From NCBI GenBank assembly GCA_017504065.1, contig JAFVRU010000156.1:1-5452 (forward strand): a stretch of 5,452 bases of DNA, given 5' to 3'. The stretch's first letter is position 1; every line of letters begins with the position of its first letter. The position numbers and the translations under genes were made by a program. The DNA is from Clostridia bacterium (GTDB lineage: Bacteria > Bacillota > Clostridia > Christensenellales > Borkfalkiaceae). The notes below the pieces were generated by a model that made no database searches, had not been told where the DNA came from, and was given only the letters and a program-made list of their open reading frames with translations. Positions 1 to 5,452 of this stretch are shown here, one piece after another.

Positions 1-640
1 ATTTGCGAATTATACACCTGAACAGCTTGACGGGAAAAAGGTTTGTAAGAGCGAATTGCAAAAAATGCTCGGTTTGCCCGTAAAAGACGTGCCGATGATC
101 GCTATGATCACGCGACTTGTCGCGCATAAGGGCGTGGAGCTTGTCAAAGCGGTTGCGGAAGATATTTTACACGAAGACGTGCAATTCGTGTTGCTTGGAA
201 CGGGCGATACGGCGTATGAAGAATATTTCAAGGATTTGGGCGCAAGATACGAAGGGAAGTTCTCCGCGAACATCACGTTCAACGCCGATCTTTCGAGAAA
301 GATTTATTCGGGCGCAGACGTATTTTTAATGCCGTCCGTCAGCGAGCCTTGCGGGCTTTCCCAAATGATCGCGTCCCGTTACGCGGCAGTTCCCATTGTA
401 CGGGAAACGGGTGGATTATACGACAGTATCAAGCCTTTTGCTTTGGGCGGGAACGGGTTTACGTTCGCTTCCTGCAATGCATACGATATGTTGTACGTGG
501 TTCACGAAGCGTTAGACGCGTATAGAAATACGGAAATTTGGCAAAACTTAATGAAAGTGGCGATGACGACGGATTTCTCGTGGTCGCGCTCCGCGGAAGA
601 ATATAAAACGCTTTACGAAGAAACGTTCAATATGCATTAA
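1..640 (+). CDS. glgA: Glycogen synthase GlgA, C-terminal half (5' end outside window)
   Basis: This is the ADP-glucose-dependent glycogen (starch) synthase of glycosyltransferase family 5, a cytoplasmic enzyme that adds alpha-1,4-linked glucose to a growing glucan. The frame is open from base 2 and gives 212 residues before the TAA at 638-640, against roughly 480 for a whole GlgA, so the N-terminal Rossmann domain is missing. Visible landmarks are the family-typical NYTPEQLDGK stretch at the window edge, the TRLVAHKG motif (Arg codon 113-115, Lys codon 128-130) that matches the nucleotide-sugar-binding SRLxxQKG motif, the SEPCGLSQ motif with the conserved catalytic-region Glu at 344-346, a following RETGGL, and the DFSWSRSAEEYKTLYEE ending. 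A TTG at 56 is not the start, because family similarity continues upstream of it. The Gln of the SRLxxQKG motif is His here. It lies 55 nt before glgP with no terminator between, so the two are probably co-transcribed. Identification is firm; promoter and start are not visible. Confidence 0.95.
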   Translation, partial: FANYTPEQLDGKKVCKSELQKMLGLPVKDVPMIAMITRLVAHKGVELVKAVAEDILHEDVQFVLLGTGDTAYEEYFKDLGARYEGKFSANITFNADLSRKIYSGADVFLMPSVSEPCGLSQMIASRYAAVPIVRETGGLYDSIKPFALGGNGFTFASCNAYDMLYVVHEALDAYRNTEIWQNLMKVAMTTDFSWSRSAEEYKTLYEETFNMH

Positions 641-677
641 AACAGCTTTAAAGGGGAATACGAGAGGAAAAATTTTT

Positions 678-682
678 AGGAG
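678..682 (+). promoter_or_regulatory. Shine-Dalgarno site of glgP
   Basis: AGGAG lies 13 nt before the ATG at 696, longer than the usual 5-9 nt. The intervening bases are T-rich. No other in-frame ATG, GTG or TTG between the site and 696 would fit better, so the start at 696 stands. The stretched spacing may lower translation of glgP somewhat; that is inference. Confidence 0.6.
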
Positions 683-695
683 AGTTGTTTTTAAT

Positions 696-3128
696 ATGAG
701 CAAACAAAACATTACGGAAACTGAAGCCAAGGAATTGATCAAAGGAAAGCTTTCCCGCTATTTCGGCGTAGCGCCGTCGGAAGCGCGGAAAGAACAACTT
801 TACAAAGCCGTGGTTATGAGCATTCGGGATATCATGCTGGAAAAACGGCATCAATTCCATTTAACGACGAAAACCGCGAAAGCAAAACGCGTGTATTATC
901 TTTGCATGGAATTCTTGATGGGGCGTTCGTTAAAAAACAGCGTGTTTAATCTCGGTTTGGAAAACGCATTCGCCGAAGCTTTAAAGGAATACGACGTTAC
1001 GTTGGAAGAACTCTATGAATTAGAACCTGACGCAGGACTCGGAAACGGCGGTCTTGGGCGTTTGGCGGCTTGTTTCTTAGACGCTTTGGCTTCGGGGGAT
1101 TATCCTGCTATGGGGTACTCGATCCGCTATGATTACGGATTATTCAAGCAAAAGATCGTAGAAGGTTGGCAAACGGAGTTGCCCGACGTGTGGTTGCCGG
1201 GCGGCGAAGTTTGGTTGACGCAAAGAAGCGATAAGGTCTTTACCGTAAAATTCGACGGATATATCGAAGAAAAGTGGACGGAAAACGGATTGGAAGCAAT
1301 TTACCGCGACGCAAAAGAAGTGCAAGCGGTGGCTTACGATATGATGGTTTCCGGGTACGATAGTAAAGCGGTGTCCGTTTTGCGGTTATGGAAAGCGCGT
1401 AGTGTTCAAAATTTCGATATGAAACTGTTCTCGCAAGGCGATTATGCTTCGGTTATGAAAGACGATAACGAAGCGGAACTCATTTCCAAAGTTCTGTACC
1501 CTGCAGATAACCACGTAGAAGGGAAATCCTTGCGTTTAAAACAGCAATATTTCCTTGTTTCCGCGTCGTTACAAAATATTTTAGCCGATCATAAACGTAG
1601 ATACGGCTCGCTCAAATTGTTACCGAAAATGGCGGCGATTCACTTGAACGATACGCACCCCGCTTTGGCGATTCCTGAATTGATGCGTCTATTGATCGAT
1701 GAAAACGGCATGAATTGGGACGAAGCGTGGAATATTACGACGTCTGTTTGCGCATATACGAATCATACCGTTTTGGCGGAAGCTTTAGAAACTTGGCCGG
1801 AAGATTTGATTGCGAGAAGATTGCCGCGTATTTACTCCATTTTAAAAGAAATCAACCGTCGGTTTTGCGAAGATCTTTGGACTCGTTTCCCCGGCGATTG
1901 GGATAAAATTTCCCGTATGGCGATCATGTCCTACAACGTTGTGAAGATGGCGAATTTGTCGGTGCACGGTTCGCATCACGTCAACGGGGTTTCGGGTTTG
2001 CACAGCGAAATTATTAAAAAGAGCATCTTTAAGGATTTCTATGAATATACGCCTGAAAAATTCACGAACGTTACGAACGGGATTGCGCATAGACGTTGGT
2101 TGAATCAATCCAACCCCGAACTTTGCGCGTTGTTAGACGAATGTATCGGCGAAGGCTATGCGAAAAACGCGGCGAAACTTGCCGAGTTTAAAAAATATGA
2201 GAACGACGATAGCGTTTTGAAACGTTTGGAAGAAATCAAACAGTTGAAAAAGAAACAGTTTGCGGATTTTGCCTATAAAAAACAGGGCGTCTTGATTGAT
2301 CCGAATACCATTTTCGACGTGCAAGCCAAGCGTTTACACGAATATAAACGGCAGCTTTTGAACGTACTTCATATTATTACGGATTATTTGATTTTGAAAG
2401 AAAATCCCGATACGCCGATGCAACCGAAAACGTATATCTTTGCTGCAAAAGCTGCGGCTGGATACTATATGGCGAAAAAGATCATCAAGCTCATTTGTTT
2501 CCTTGCGGAAGATATTCGGAAGCACCCGAAAATCGCAGAAAAACTTAACGTCGTGTATATGGAAGATTATAACGTAACTATGTCGGAAACGTTGATGCAT
2601 GCTTCGGAAATCTCCGAACAAATTTCGCTTGCAGGGAAAGAAGCGAGCGGAACGGGGAACATGAAATTCATGATCAACGGCGCGTTAACGATCGGCACTT
2701 ACGATGGCGCGAACGTGGAAATGACCGAACACGTCGGAAATGACAATATCTTCATTTTCGGCTTAAAAGCGGACGAAGTTTCCGAAATTTGGCGAAACGG
2801 CTATTCTGCGAGCGTTTATTATAATAACGATCCGATGTTGCGTAAGGTTATTGAAGCCTTAATCGTCGGGTTCAACGGGGAATCGTTCTCGGATATTGCC
2901 AACTATTTGTTGACGGGTTCGCCGATTGCCGATCCGTATATGTGCATGGCGGATTATCAATCGTATTTGACAACGCAACAAGAAATTTCCAAATTATACG
3001 CAACGGATAAAAGGACTTGGAACCAAAAATCCTTGCGGAATATTGCAGCTGCGGGATTTTTTGCGGCGGATAGAAGTATTCGCGATTACGCTGAAAATAT
3101 TTGGAATTTGCAGCCTTTGCACGATTAA
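696..3128 (+). CDS. glgP: Glycogen/maltodextrin phosphorylase GlgP
   Basis: This is a family GT35 alpha-glucan phosphorylase, a PLP-dependent cytoplasmic enzyme that releases glucose 1-phosphate from non-reducing ends of glycogen or maltodextrin. At 810 residues it has the normal length (about 800-840). The glycine-rich loop GLGNGGLGRL is at residues 114-123. HLNDTHPALAIPELMR begins at 316, and YTNHTVLAEALETW contains His357, matching His377 of the rabbit muscle enzyme. FDVQAKRLHEYKRQLL holds Lys545, Arg546 and Lys551, matching rabbit Lys568, Arg569 and Lys574, which contact phosphate and PLP. EASGTGNMKFMINGA holds Lys657, the expected PLP Schiff-base lysine (rabbit Lys680). All key residues are present. 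The N-terminus is short and shows no sign of the phosphorylation and AMP control of animal enzymes. The sequence does not settle whether glycogen or maltodextrin is the main substrate (GlgP versus MalP); glgA next door favours glycogen. It is probably translated from the glgA transcript, and a hairpin terminator follows its stop. Confidence 0.97.
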   Translation: MSKQNITETEAKELIKGKLSRYFGVAPSEARKEQLYKAVVMSIRDIMLEKRHQFHLTTKTAKAKRVYYLCMEFLMGRSLKNSVFNLGLENAFAEALKEYDVTLEELYELEPDAGLGNGGLGRLAACFLDALASGDYPAMGYSIRYDYGLFKQKIVEGWQTELPDVWLPGGEVWLTQRSDKVFTVKFDGYIEEKWTENGLEAIYRDAKEVQAVAYDMMVSGYDSKAVSVLRLWKARSVQNFDMKLFSQGDYASVMKDDNEAELISKVLYPADNHVEGKSLRLKQQYFLVSASLQNILADHKRRYGSLKLLPKMAAIHLNDTHPALAIPELMRLLIDENGMNWDEAWNITTSVCAYTNHTVLAEALETWPEDLIARRLPRIYSILKEINRRFCEDLWTRFPGDWDKISRMAIMSYNVVKMANLSVHGSHHVNGVSGLHSEIIKKSIFKDFYEYTPEKFTNVTNGIAHRRWLNQSNPELCALLDECIGEGYAKNAAKLAEFKKYENDDSVLKRLEEIKQLKKKQFADFAYKKQGVLIDPNTIFDVQAKRLHEYKRQLLNVLHIITDYLILKENPDTPMQPKTYIFAAKAAAGYYMAKKIIKLICFLAEDIRKHPKIAEKLNVVYMEDYNVTMSETLMHASEISEQISLAGKEASGTGNMKFMINGALTIGTYDGANVEMTEHVGNDNIFIFGLKADEVSEIWRNGYSASVYYNNDPMLRKVIEALIVGFNGESFSDIANYLLTGSPIADPYMCMADYQSYLTTQQEISKLYATDKRTWNQKSLRNIAAAGFFAADRSIRDYAENIWNLQPLHD

Positions 3129-3169
3129 AAACGTATTTTTTACACAATCTATAAGTATCCGATTAAAAA
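3122..3169 (+). repeat. Ten-base direct repeat CGATTAAAAA spanning the glgP stop
   Basis: CGATTAAAAA occurs at 3122-3131, overlapping the last codon and stop of glgP, and again at 3160-3169 as the left end of the terminator hairpin. Its reverse complement is at 3188-3197. After each direct copy comes a similar GTA, T-run, TAC block (3133-3143 and 3173-3184), which suggests a decayed short duplication. The upstream copy could in principle compete for the right arm of the hairpin, but the loop would be far larger, so the proximal hairpin should win. Confidence 0.5.
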
Positions 3170-3197
3170 GCTGTAAATTTTTACGGCTTTTTAATCG
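3160..3197 (+). terminator. Long hairpin terminator or attenuator after glgP
   Basis: The left arm 3160-3177 pairs with 3180-3197 along its whole length, with one G-U pair (3172 with 3185) and only two unpaired bases at the tip. In practice this is a 16-17 bp stem with a small loop. The inner GC-containing part (3170-3187) is preceded by five A and followed by five T, the form of an intrinsic terminator that can work in both directions. It starts 31 nt after the glgP stop. Its end is only 3 nt from the ribosome-binding bases of the next gene, so it may be a partial terminator that lowers amylase expression, or a 5'-stabilising hairpin. The structure is seen in the sequence; the role is inferred. 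Confidence 0.75.
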
Positions 3198-3200
3198 ATA

Positions 3201-3205
3201 AAAGG
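3201..3205 (+). promoter_or_regulatory. Shine-Dalgarno site of the amylase gene
   Basis: AAAGG lies 5 nt before the ATG at 3211 and supports that start. It is immediately downstream of the hairpin ending at 3197, so folding of that hairpin leaves it just barely free. Confidence 0.6.
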
Positions 3206-3210
3206 TCTTT

Positions 3211-5094
3211 ATGTATATTTATTATAATCCGTTAGATACCGCTTGCAAAAACTTGATCGGAGCAATTCGGCAAGGGGATACGCTACAACTGAACGTTTAC
3301 TCGTTAAAAACAGCCCAACAACAATCGGCTGTTTTAGAATATCCCATTCAAACGCCTTCCGCCGACGTCTGTATTCGTCCCGAACAAAACGGGTTTTTAC
3401 AGCTTCATCGCGACGGAGAGCCAATGCAATCGTATCCAATGGAGATCACGCCGTTTGGTTGGACGGTTTCCTTAAAAATTCATGAAATAGGCTTATATTT
3501 CTATAGCTTTTATATCGAAAATGCGGGGCATATTGTTTGCGGAGCTTTGGAATACGGCGCAATACGCGATCAAGCAACGGACGAATTTCTTTTAACCGTT
3601 TATTCCGAGGATTATCAAACGCCAGATTGGTTTAAGGGCGGCGTTATGTATCAAATTTTTCCCGATCGCTTTTGCAAAAAAGGTTCTATGCCAGACATAA
3701 CAGGGAGAATTGCAAGAAATGATTGGGGCGGCGAGCCGACGTTTCGTCCAAACGAGCAAGGAAAAGTATTGAATAACGACTTTTTCGGCGGGAATTTAAA
3801 AGGAATTCAAAGCAAATTGCCGTATTTAAAAAAGCTCGGCGTTACCGTTTTGTATTTAAATCCCATATTCGAAGCGGCTTCAAATCACCGTTACGATACG
3901 TCAGATTATTTAAAAATTGATCCGTTTTTGGGCGCGGAAGAAGATTTTGCGGAGTTAGTACAAGAAGCGGAAAAACACGGTATAAAGCTCATTTTAGACG
4001 GAGTTTTCAATCATACAGGTGATAATAGCGTGTATTTTAATAAGTACGGACAATATCCGTCTATCGGCGCGTATCAATCCAAAGATTCGCCGTATTATTC
4101 TTGGTATTCGTTTCAAGAATTTCCCAATCGGTACAGTAGTTGGTGGGGAATTGATATATTGCCCGAAGTCAATGAAAACTCCCAAGAATATCAGGATTTT
4201 ATTTTTGAAAAGGGCGGTGTTTTAAAGAAATGGCTGCAATTCGGGATCGGCGGATATCGCTTGGACGTAGCCGACGAATTGCCTGATTTTTTCTTGAAAA
4301 AGCTGCGAAAATCCGTCAAAGAAAGCAATCCTGAAGCCGTGATCATCGGGGAAGTTTGGGAAGATGCGTCAAACAAAATCGCGTATTCGAAACGGCGGGA
4401 ATATTTACAGGGCTACGAATTGGACAGCGTGATGAATTATCCTTTGAAAGACGGGATTATTCGGTATATTCAAACGGGAAATGCCGCGGACTTATTACAA
4501 ATTGTCCGAGCTTTAATCAACCATTATCCGAAACAAACGGTCGATTGTTTGATGAATATACTCGGTACGCACGATACGTCGCGTATTTTAACCGTTTTAG
4601 GCGGTATTTCCTGCCAAAATAAAGAAGAAATGGCAAGCGCTTGGGCGTATTTAGACGGTAACGCAAAAGCTTGCGCGATTGAAAAACTGAAAATGGCGGC
4701 TGTTTTACAATATACTATGCCGGGCGTTCCGTGCGTTTATTACGGCGATGAAAACGGTATGGAAGGACACATCGATCCGTTTTGCCGTAGATGTTTTGAT
4801 TGGGAACATATAAACGATCATTTGATTGGTTTTTATCAAACTTTGGGAAAAATCCGAAAAGAGTACCGTTCCATCTTTAAAGACGGCGAATTTCGAGAAA
4901 TTTGCGTTCAAGACGGATTATTTTATTTTAAGCGAGTGAAAGATCAACACGAATTGTACGTGTTTGTAAACAATTCTTCAAAACGGTATTTGTTAGAAAG
5001 TTCAAATTGTTTTACCGATTGTTTTCAAGGAATCGTTTATGAAAAAGAAATTCCCATAGATCCATATTCTTATGGAATCTTTATAAAACAATAA
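3211..5094 (+). CDS. Intracellular GH13 alpha-amylase (neopullulanase/cyclomaltodextrinase type)
   Basis: This is a glycoside hydrolase family 13 enzyme of 627 residues that should hydrolyse alpha-1,4 (possibly also alpha-1,6) links in maltodextrins or limit dextrins. No signal peptide or membrane segment is visible, so it is cytoplasmic. An N-terminal beta-sandwich-like part (about 1-130, resembling the CBM34 region of neopullulanases) precedes the catalytic barrel, which opens with DWFKGGVMYQIFPDRF at 139-154. The four classical GH13 regions are intact: DGVFNH (Asp263, His268), GYRLDVADE (Arg350, nucleophile Asp352), GEVW (acid/base Glu381) and GTHDTSR (His454, transition-state Asp455). A calcium-loop-like NNDFFGGNLKGI and SWWGIDILPEVNE are also present. 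The last 80 or so residues look like the usual C-terminal beta domain. The start is the ATG with AAAGG 5 nt ahead. It follows glgP after a hairpin and precedes a terminator-rich gap. Exact specificity and GH13 subfamily cannot be read from motifs; the LPEVN region V differs from the MPKLN of typical GH13_20 enzymes. Confidence 0.92.
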   Translation: MYIYYNPLDTACKNLIGAIRQGDTLQLNVYSLKTAQQQSAVLEYPIQTPSADVCIRPEQNGFLQLHRDGEPMQSYPMEITPFGWTVSLKIHEIGLYFYSFYIENAGHIVCGALEYGAIRDQATDEFLLTVYSEDYQTPDWFKGGVMYQIFPDRFCKKGSMPDITGRIARNDWGGEPTFRPNEQGKVLNNDFFGGNLKGIQSKLPYLKKLGVTVLYLNPIFEAASNHRYDTSDYLKIDPFLGAEEDFAELVQEAEKHGIKLILDGVFNHTGDNSVYFNKYGQYPSIGAYQSKDSPYYSWYSFQEFPNRYSSWWGIDILPEVNENSQEYQDFIFEKGGVLKKWLQFGIGGYRLDVADELPDFFLKKLRKSVKESNPEAVIIGEVWEDASNKIAYSKRREYLQGYELDSVMNYPLKDGIIRYIQTGNAADLLQIVRALINHYPKQTVDCLMNILGTHDTSRILTVLGGISCQNKEEMASAWAYLDGNAKACAIEKLKMAAVLQYTMPGVPCVYYGDENGMEGHIDPFCRRCFDWEHINDHLIGFYQTLGKIRKEYRSIFKDGEFREICVQDGLFYFKRVKDQHELYVFVNNSSKRYLLESSNCFTDCFQGIVYEKEIPIDPYSYGIFIKQ

Positions 5095-5113
5095 ATTTTT
5101 TATCCGCAAGATT

Positions 5114-5157
5114 TTAACCGCAAAAGCCGTTTTCACGGTTTTATGCGGTTAAGTTTT
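5114..5157 (+). terminator. Hairpin terminator after the amylase gene
   Basis: TTAACCGCA (5114-5122) pairs perfectly with 5144-5152. Inside, AAAGCCGT (5123-5130) pairs with 5135-5142 with one G-U pair, leaving a TTTC loop and a single bulged A at 5143. The 17-bp stem is followed by G and four T (5154-5157), a short U-tract. It starts 20 nt after the amylase stop and is probably a first, imperfect terminator. Its T-run overlaps the left end of the next inverted repeat. Confidence 0.65.
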
Positions 5158-5181
5158 CGTAAAAGCTGCATTTTACGAAAT
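5154..5181. other. Perfect 10-6-10 inverted repeat, possible recombinase core site
   Basis: TTTCGTAAAA (5155-5164) and TTTTACGAAA (5171-5180) are exact inverted copies around a 6-bp centre GCTGCA. No T-run follows the right arm, so it does not have the form of a terminator. Two arms of about 11 bp around a 6-bp centre is the layout of Xer/dif-type core sites. The site lies 162 nt upstream of a gene that looks like a tyrosine recombinase. It does not match the classical dif sequence of Escherichia coli or Bacillus subtilis. A protein-binding operator or a plain RNA hairpin are alternatives. The repeat is certain; the role is speculative. Confidence 0.4.
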
Positions 5182-5197
5182 GTTTGATCTATTCCCC

Positions 5198-5242
5198 ACC
5201 GCGCGTTTTTCTCTTTAAAATAAAGGACTTGCGCGGTTTTTT
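5198..5242 (+). terminator. Strong intrinsic terminator
   Basis: ACCGCGC (5198-5204) pairs perfectly with GCGCGGT (5231-5237), and six T (5237-5242) follow. The 26-nt interior can fold further, with CTTTA (5213-5217) pairing TAAAG (5221-5225) around three A. Only the + direction has a T-run, so it ends transcription coming from the glycogen genes and insulates the recombinase gene. Confidence 0.8.
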
Positions 5243-5255
5243 ATCAAGAAAATGG

Positions 5256-5283
5256 TTGCCAAAGAATGCAATTTTTTTATAAC
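5256..5283 (+). promoter_or_regulatory. Possible distal sigma-A promoter for the recombinase gene
   Basis: TTGCCA (5256-5261) and TATAAC (5278-5283) each match the sigma-A consensus at five of six positions with a 16-nt spacer that includes seven T. Transcription from here would begin near 5290 and give a leader of about 50 nt, still without a Shine-Dalgarno site. The region is AT-rich, so a chance match is quite possible. Confidence 0.35.
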
Positions 5284-5307
5284 TTTTCGGAAAAACCGAC
5301 GATTTCC

Positions 5308-5336
5308 TTGACTTCTCCCCCTTATTTCGTTACAAT
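5308..5336 (+). promoter_or_regulatory. Sigma-A promoter abutting the recombinase start
   Basis: The -35 box TTGACT (5308-5313) and -10 box TACAAT (5331-5336) each match the consensus at five of six positions and are separated by the ideal 17 nt. The ATG at 5343 lies just 6 nt beyond the -10 box, where transcription itself should begin, so the transcript is predicted to have little or no leader. Confidence 0.8.
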
Positions 5337-5342
5337 AGAATT

Positions 5343-5452
5343 ATGAAAAAAGAGAGCTACTATACGAAACGTAATATTCAGGACATCGATCGGATTGCGG
5401 AGTTATTAAACGAACTTCCTTCTTTTTGCGAAGATTATTTTCTTGGCGTGGA
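5343..5452 (+). CDS. Tyrosine recombinase/integrase, N-terminal fragment (3' end outside window)
   Basis: Only 36 residues and two further bases are visible. The stretch with ELLNELPSFCEDYFLGV resembles the start of the N-terminal SAM-like, DNA-binding domain of clostridial Xer-type site-specific recombinases, which commonly carry an LPxFCxxYF motif before the helices that grip the core site. The catalytic domain (Arg, His, Arg, Tyr) lies outside the window, so the call rests on this short similarity recalled from the family. The ATG at 5343 is the first standard start; the frame is open upstream only to a TAA at 5280-5282 and has no ATG, GTG or TTG there. No Shine-Dalgarno site precedes it, and the promoter's -10 box is 6 nt away, so it looks leaderless. 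It has its own promoter and is separated from the glycogen genes by terminators. Whether it is a housekeeping Xer protein or part of a mobile element cannot be decided here. Confidence 0.65.
   Translation, partial: MKKESYYTKRNIQDIDRIAELLNELPSFCEDYFLGV

Noticed and set aside
56..58. TTG as a start codon for a 194-residue protein.
   Set aside because: The same frame is open to the window edge and its upstream residues match the GlgA family, so this is an internal Leu codon of a truncated gene.
1842..2621. Antisense open frames of 60-95 codons opposite glgP, for example 1842-2108 and 2334-2621.
   Set aside because: They are complementary shadows of a strongly conserved gene, with no ribosome-binding site or recognisable domain.
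2967..2972. Perfect TTGACA inside glgP as the -35 box of an internal amylase promoter.
   Set aside because: No acceptable -10 box lies at 16-18 nt; the nearest TATA-like bases (2995-3000) are about 22 nt away.
5154..5181. A classical dif site for XerC/XerD.
   Set aside because: The arms lack the conserved inner ATAA and TTAT of known dif sites and are perfectly symmetrical, so only the looser idea of a recombinase site is kept.
5254..5278. TTGC...GCAA hairpin followed by seven T as a fourth terminator.
   Set aside because: Only four good pairs around an 8-nt loop; too weak to terminate, and the T-run is better read as part of a promoter spacer.
5252..5311. Short reading frame of 19 codons starting ATGGTTGCC before the recombinase gene.
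   Set aside because: It has no convincing ribosome-binding site, overlaps the promoter region and resembles nothing known. Two even shorter frames at 5143 and 5180 were dropped for the same reasons.
1..5452. CRISPR array, tRNA, rRNA, riboswitch or insertion sequence.
   Set aside because: No spaced direct repeats, no tRNA-like cloverleaf, no transposase-like protein and no long terminal inverted repeats were seen in the window.

Overview
The window reads as a stretch of chromosome from a low-to-middling GC, Gram-positive anaerobe of the class Clostridia. This rests on the kind of proteins encoded (a clostridial-type cytoplasmic GH13 amylase starting MYIYYNPLD, a GlgP with the NVTNGIAHRRWL motif, a tyrosine recombinase starting with an LPSFCEDYF motif), on sigma-A-like promoters and on AT-rich intrinsic terminators. 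The genus cannot be told from the sequence. All genes lie on the + strand.

Layout. Bases 1-640 hold the C-terminal half of glycogen synthase GlgA. After 55 nt with no terminator comes a complete glycogen/maltodextrin phosphorylase GlgP (696-3128). An 82-nt gap then carries a long U-rich hairpin, followed directly by the Shine-Dalgarno site and start of a complete intracellular alpha-amylase/neopullulanase-type GH13 enzyme (3211-5094). A 248-nt gap (5095-5342) has no credible gene. It holds three successive inverted repeats, the last a strong terminator, and then one weak and one very good sigma-A promoter. The window ends 110 bases into a gene that resembles a tyrosine recombinase (5343 onward).

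How the genes work together. GlgA extends alpha-1,4-glucan from ADP-glucose. GlgP removes glucose 1-phosphate from chain ends. The GH13 enzyme probably cuts the limit dextrins and maltodextrins that GlgP leaves. Synthesis and breakdown of glycogen are therefore encoded together; glgC, glgD or glgB may lie upstream of the window. The hairpin between glgP and the amylase gene probably sets the relative expression of the two. The recombinase gene lies behind its own terminator and promoter and is a separate transcription unit.

The metabolic genes are ordinary. The points most worth a second look are at the right end: a near-perfect promoter whose -10 box ends 6 nt before the recombinase ATG (leaderless mRNA expected), and a perfect 10-6-10 inverted repeat upstream of that gene which has the geometry of a tyrosine-recombinase core site.
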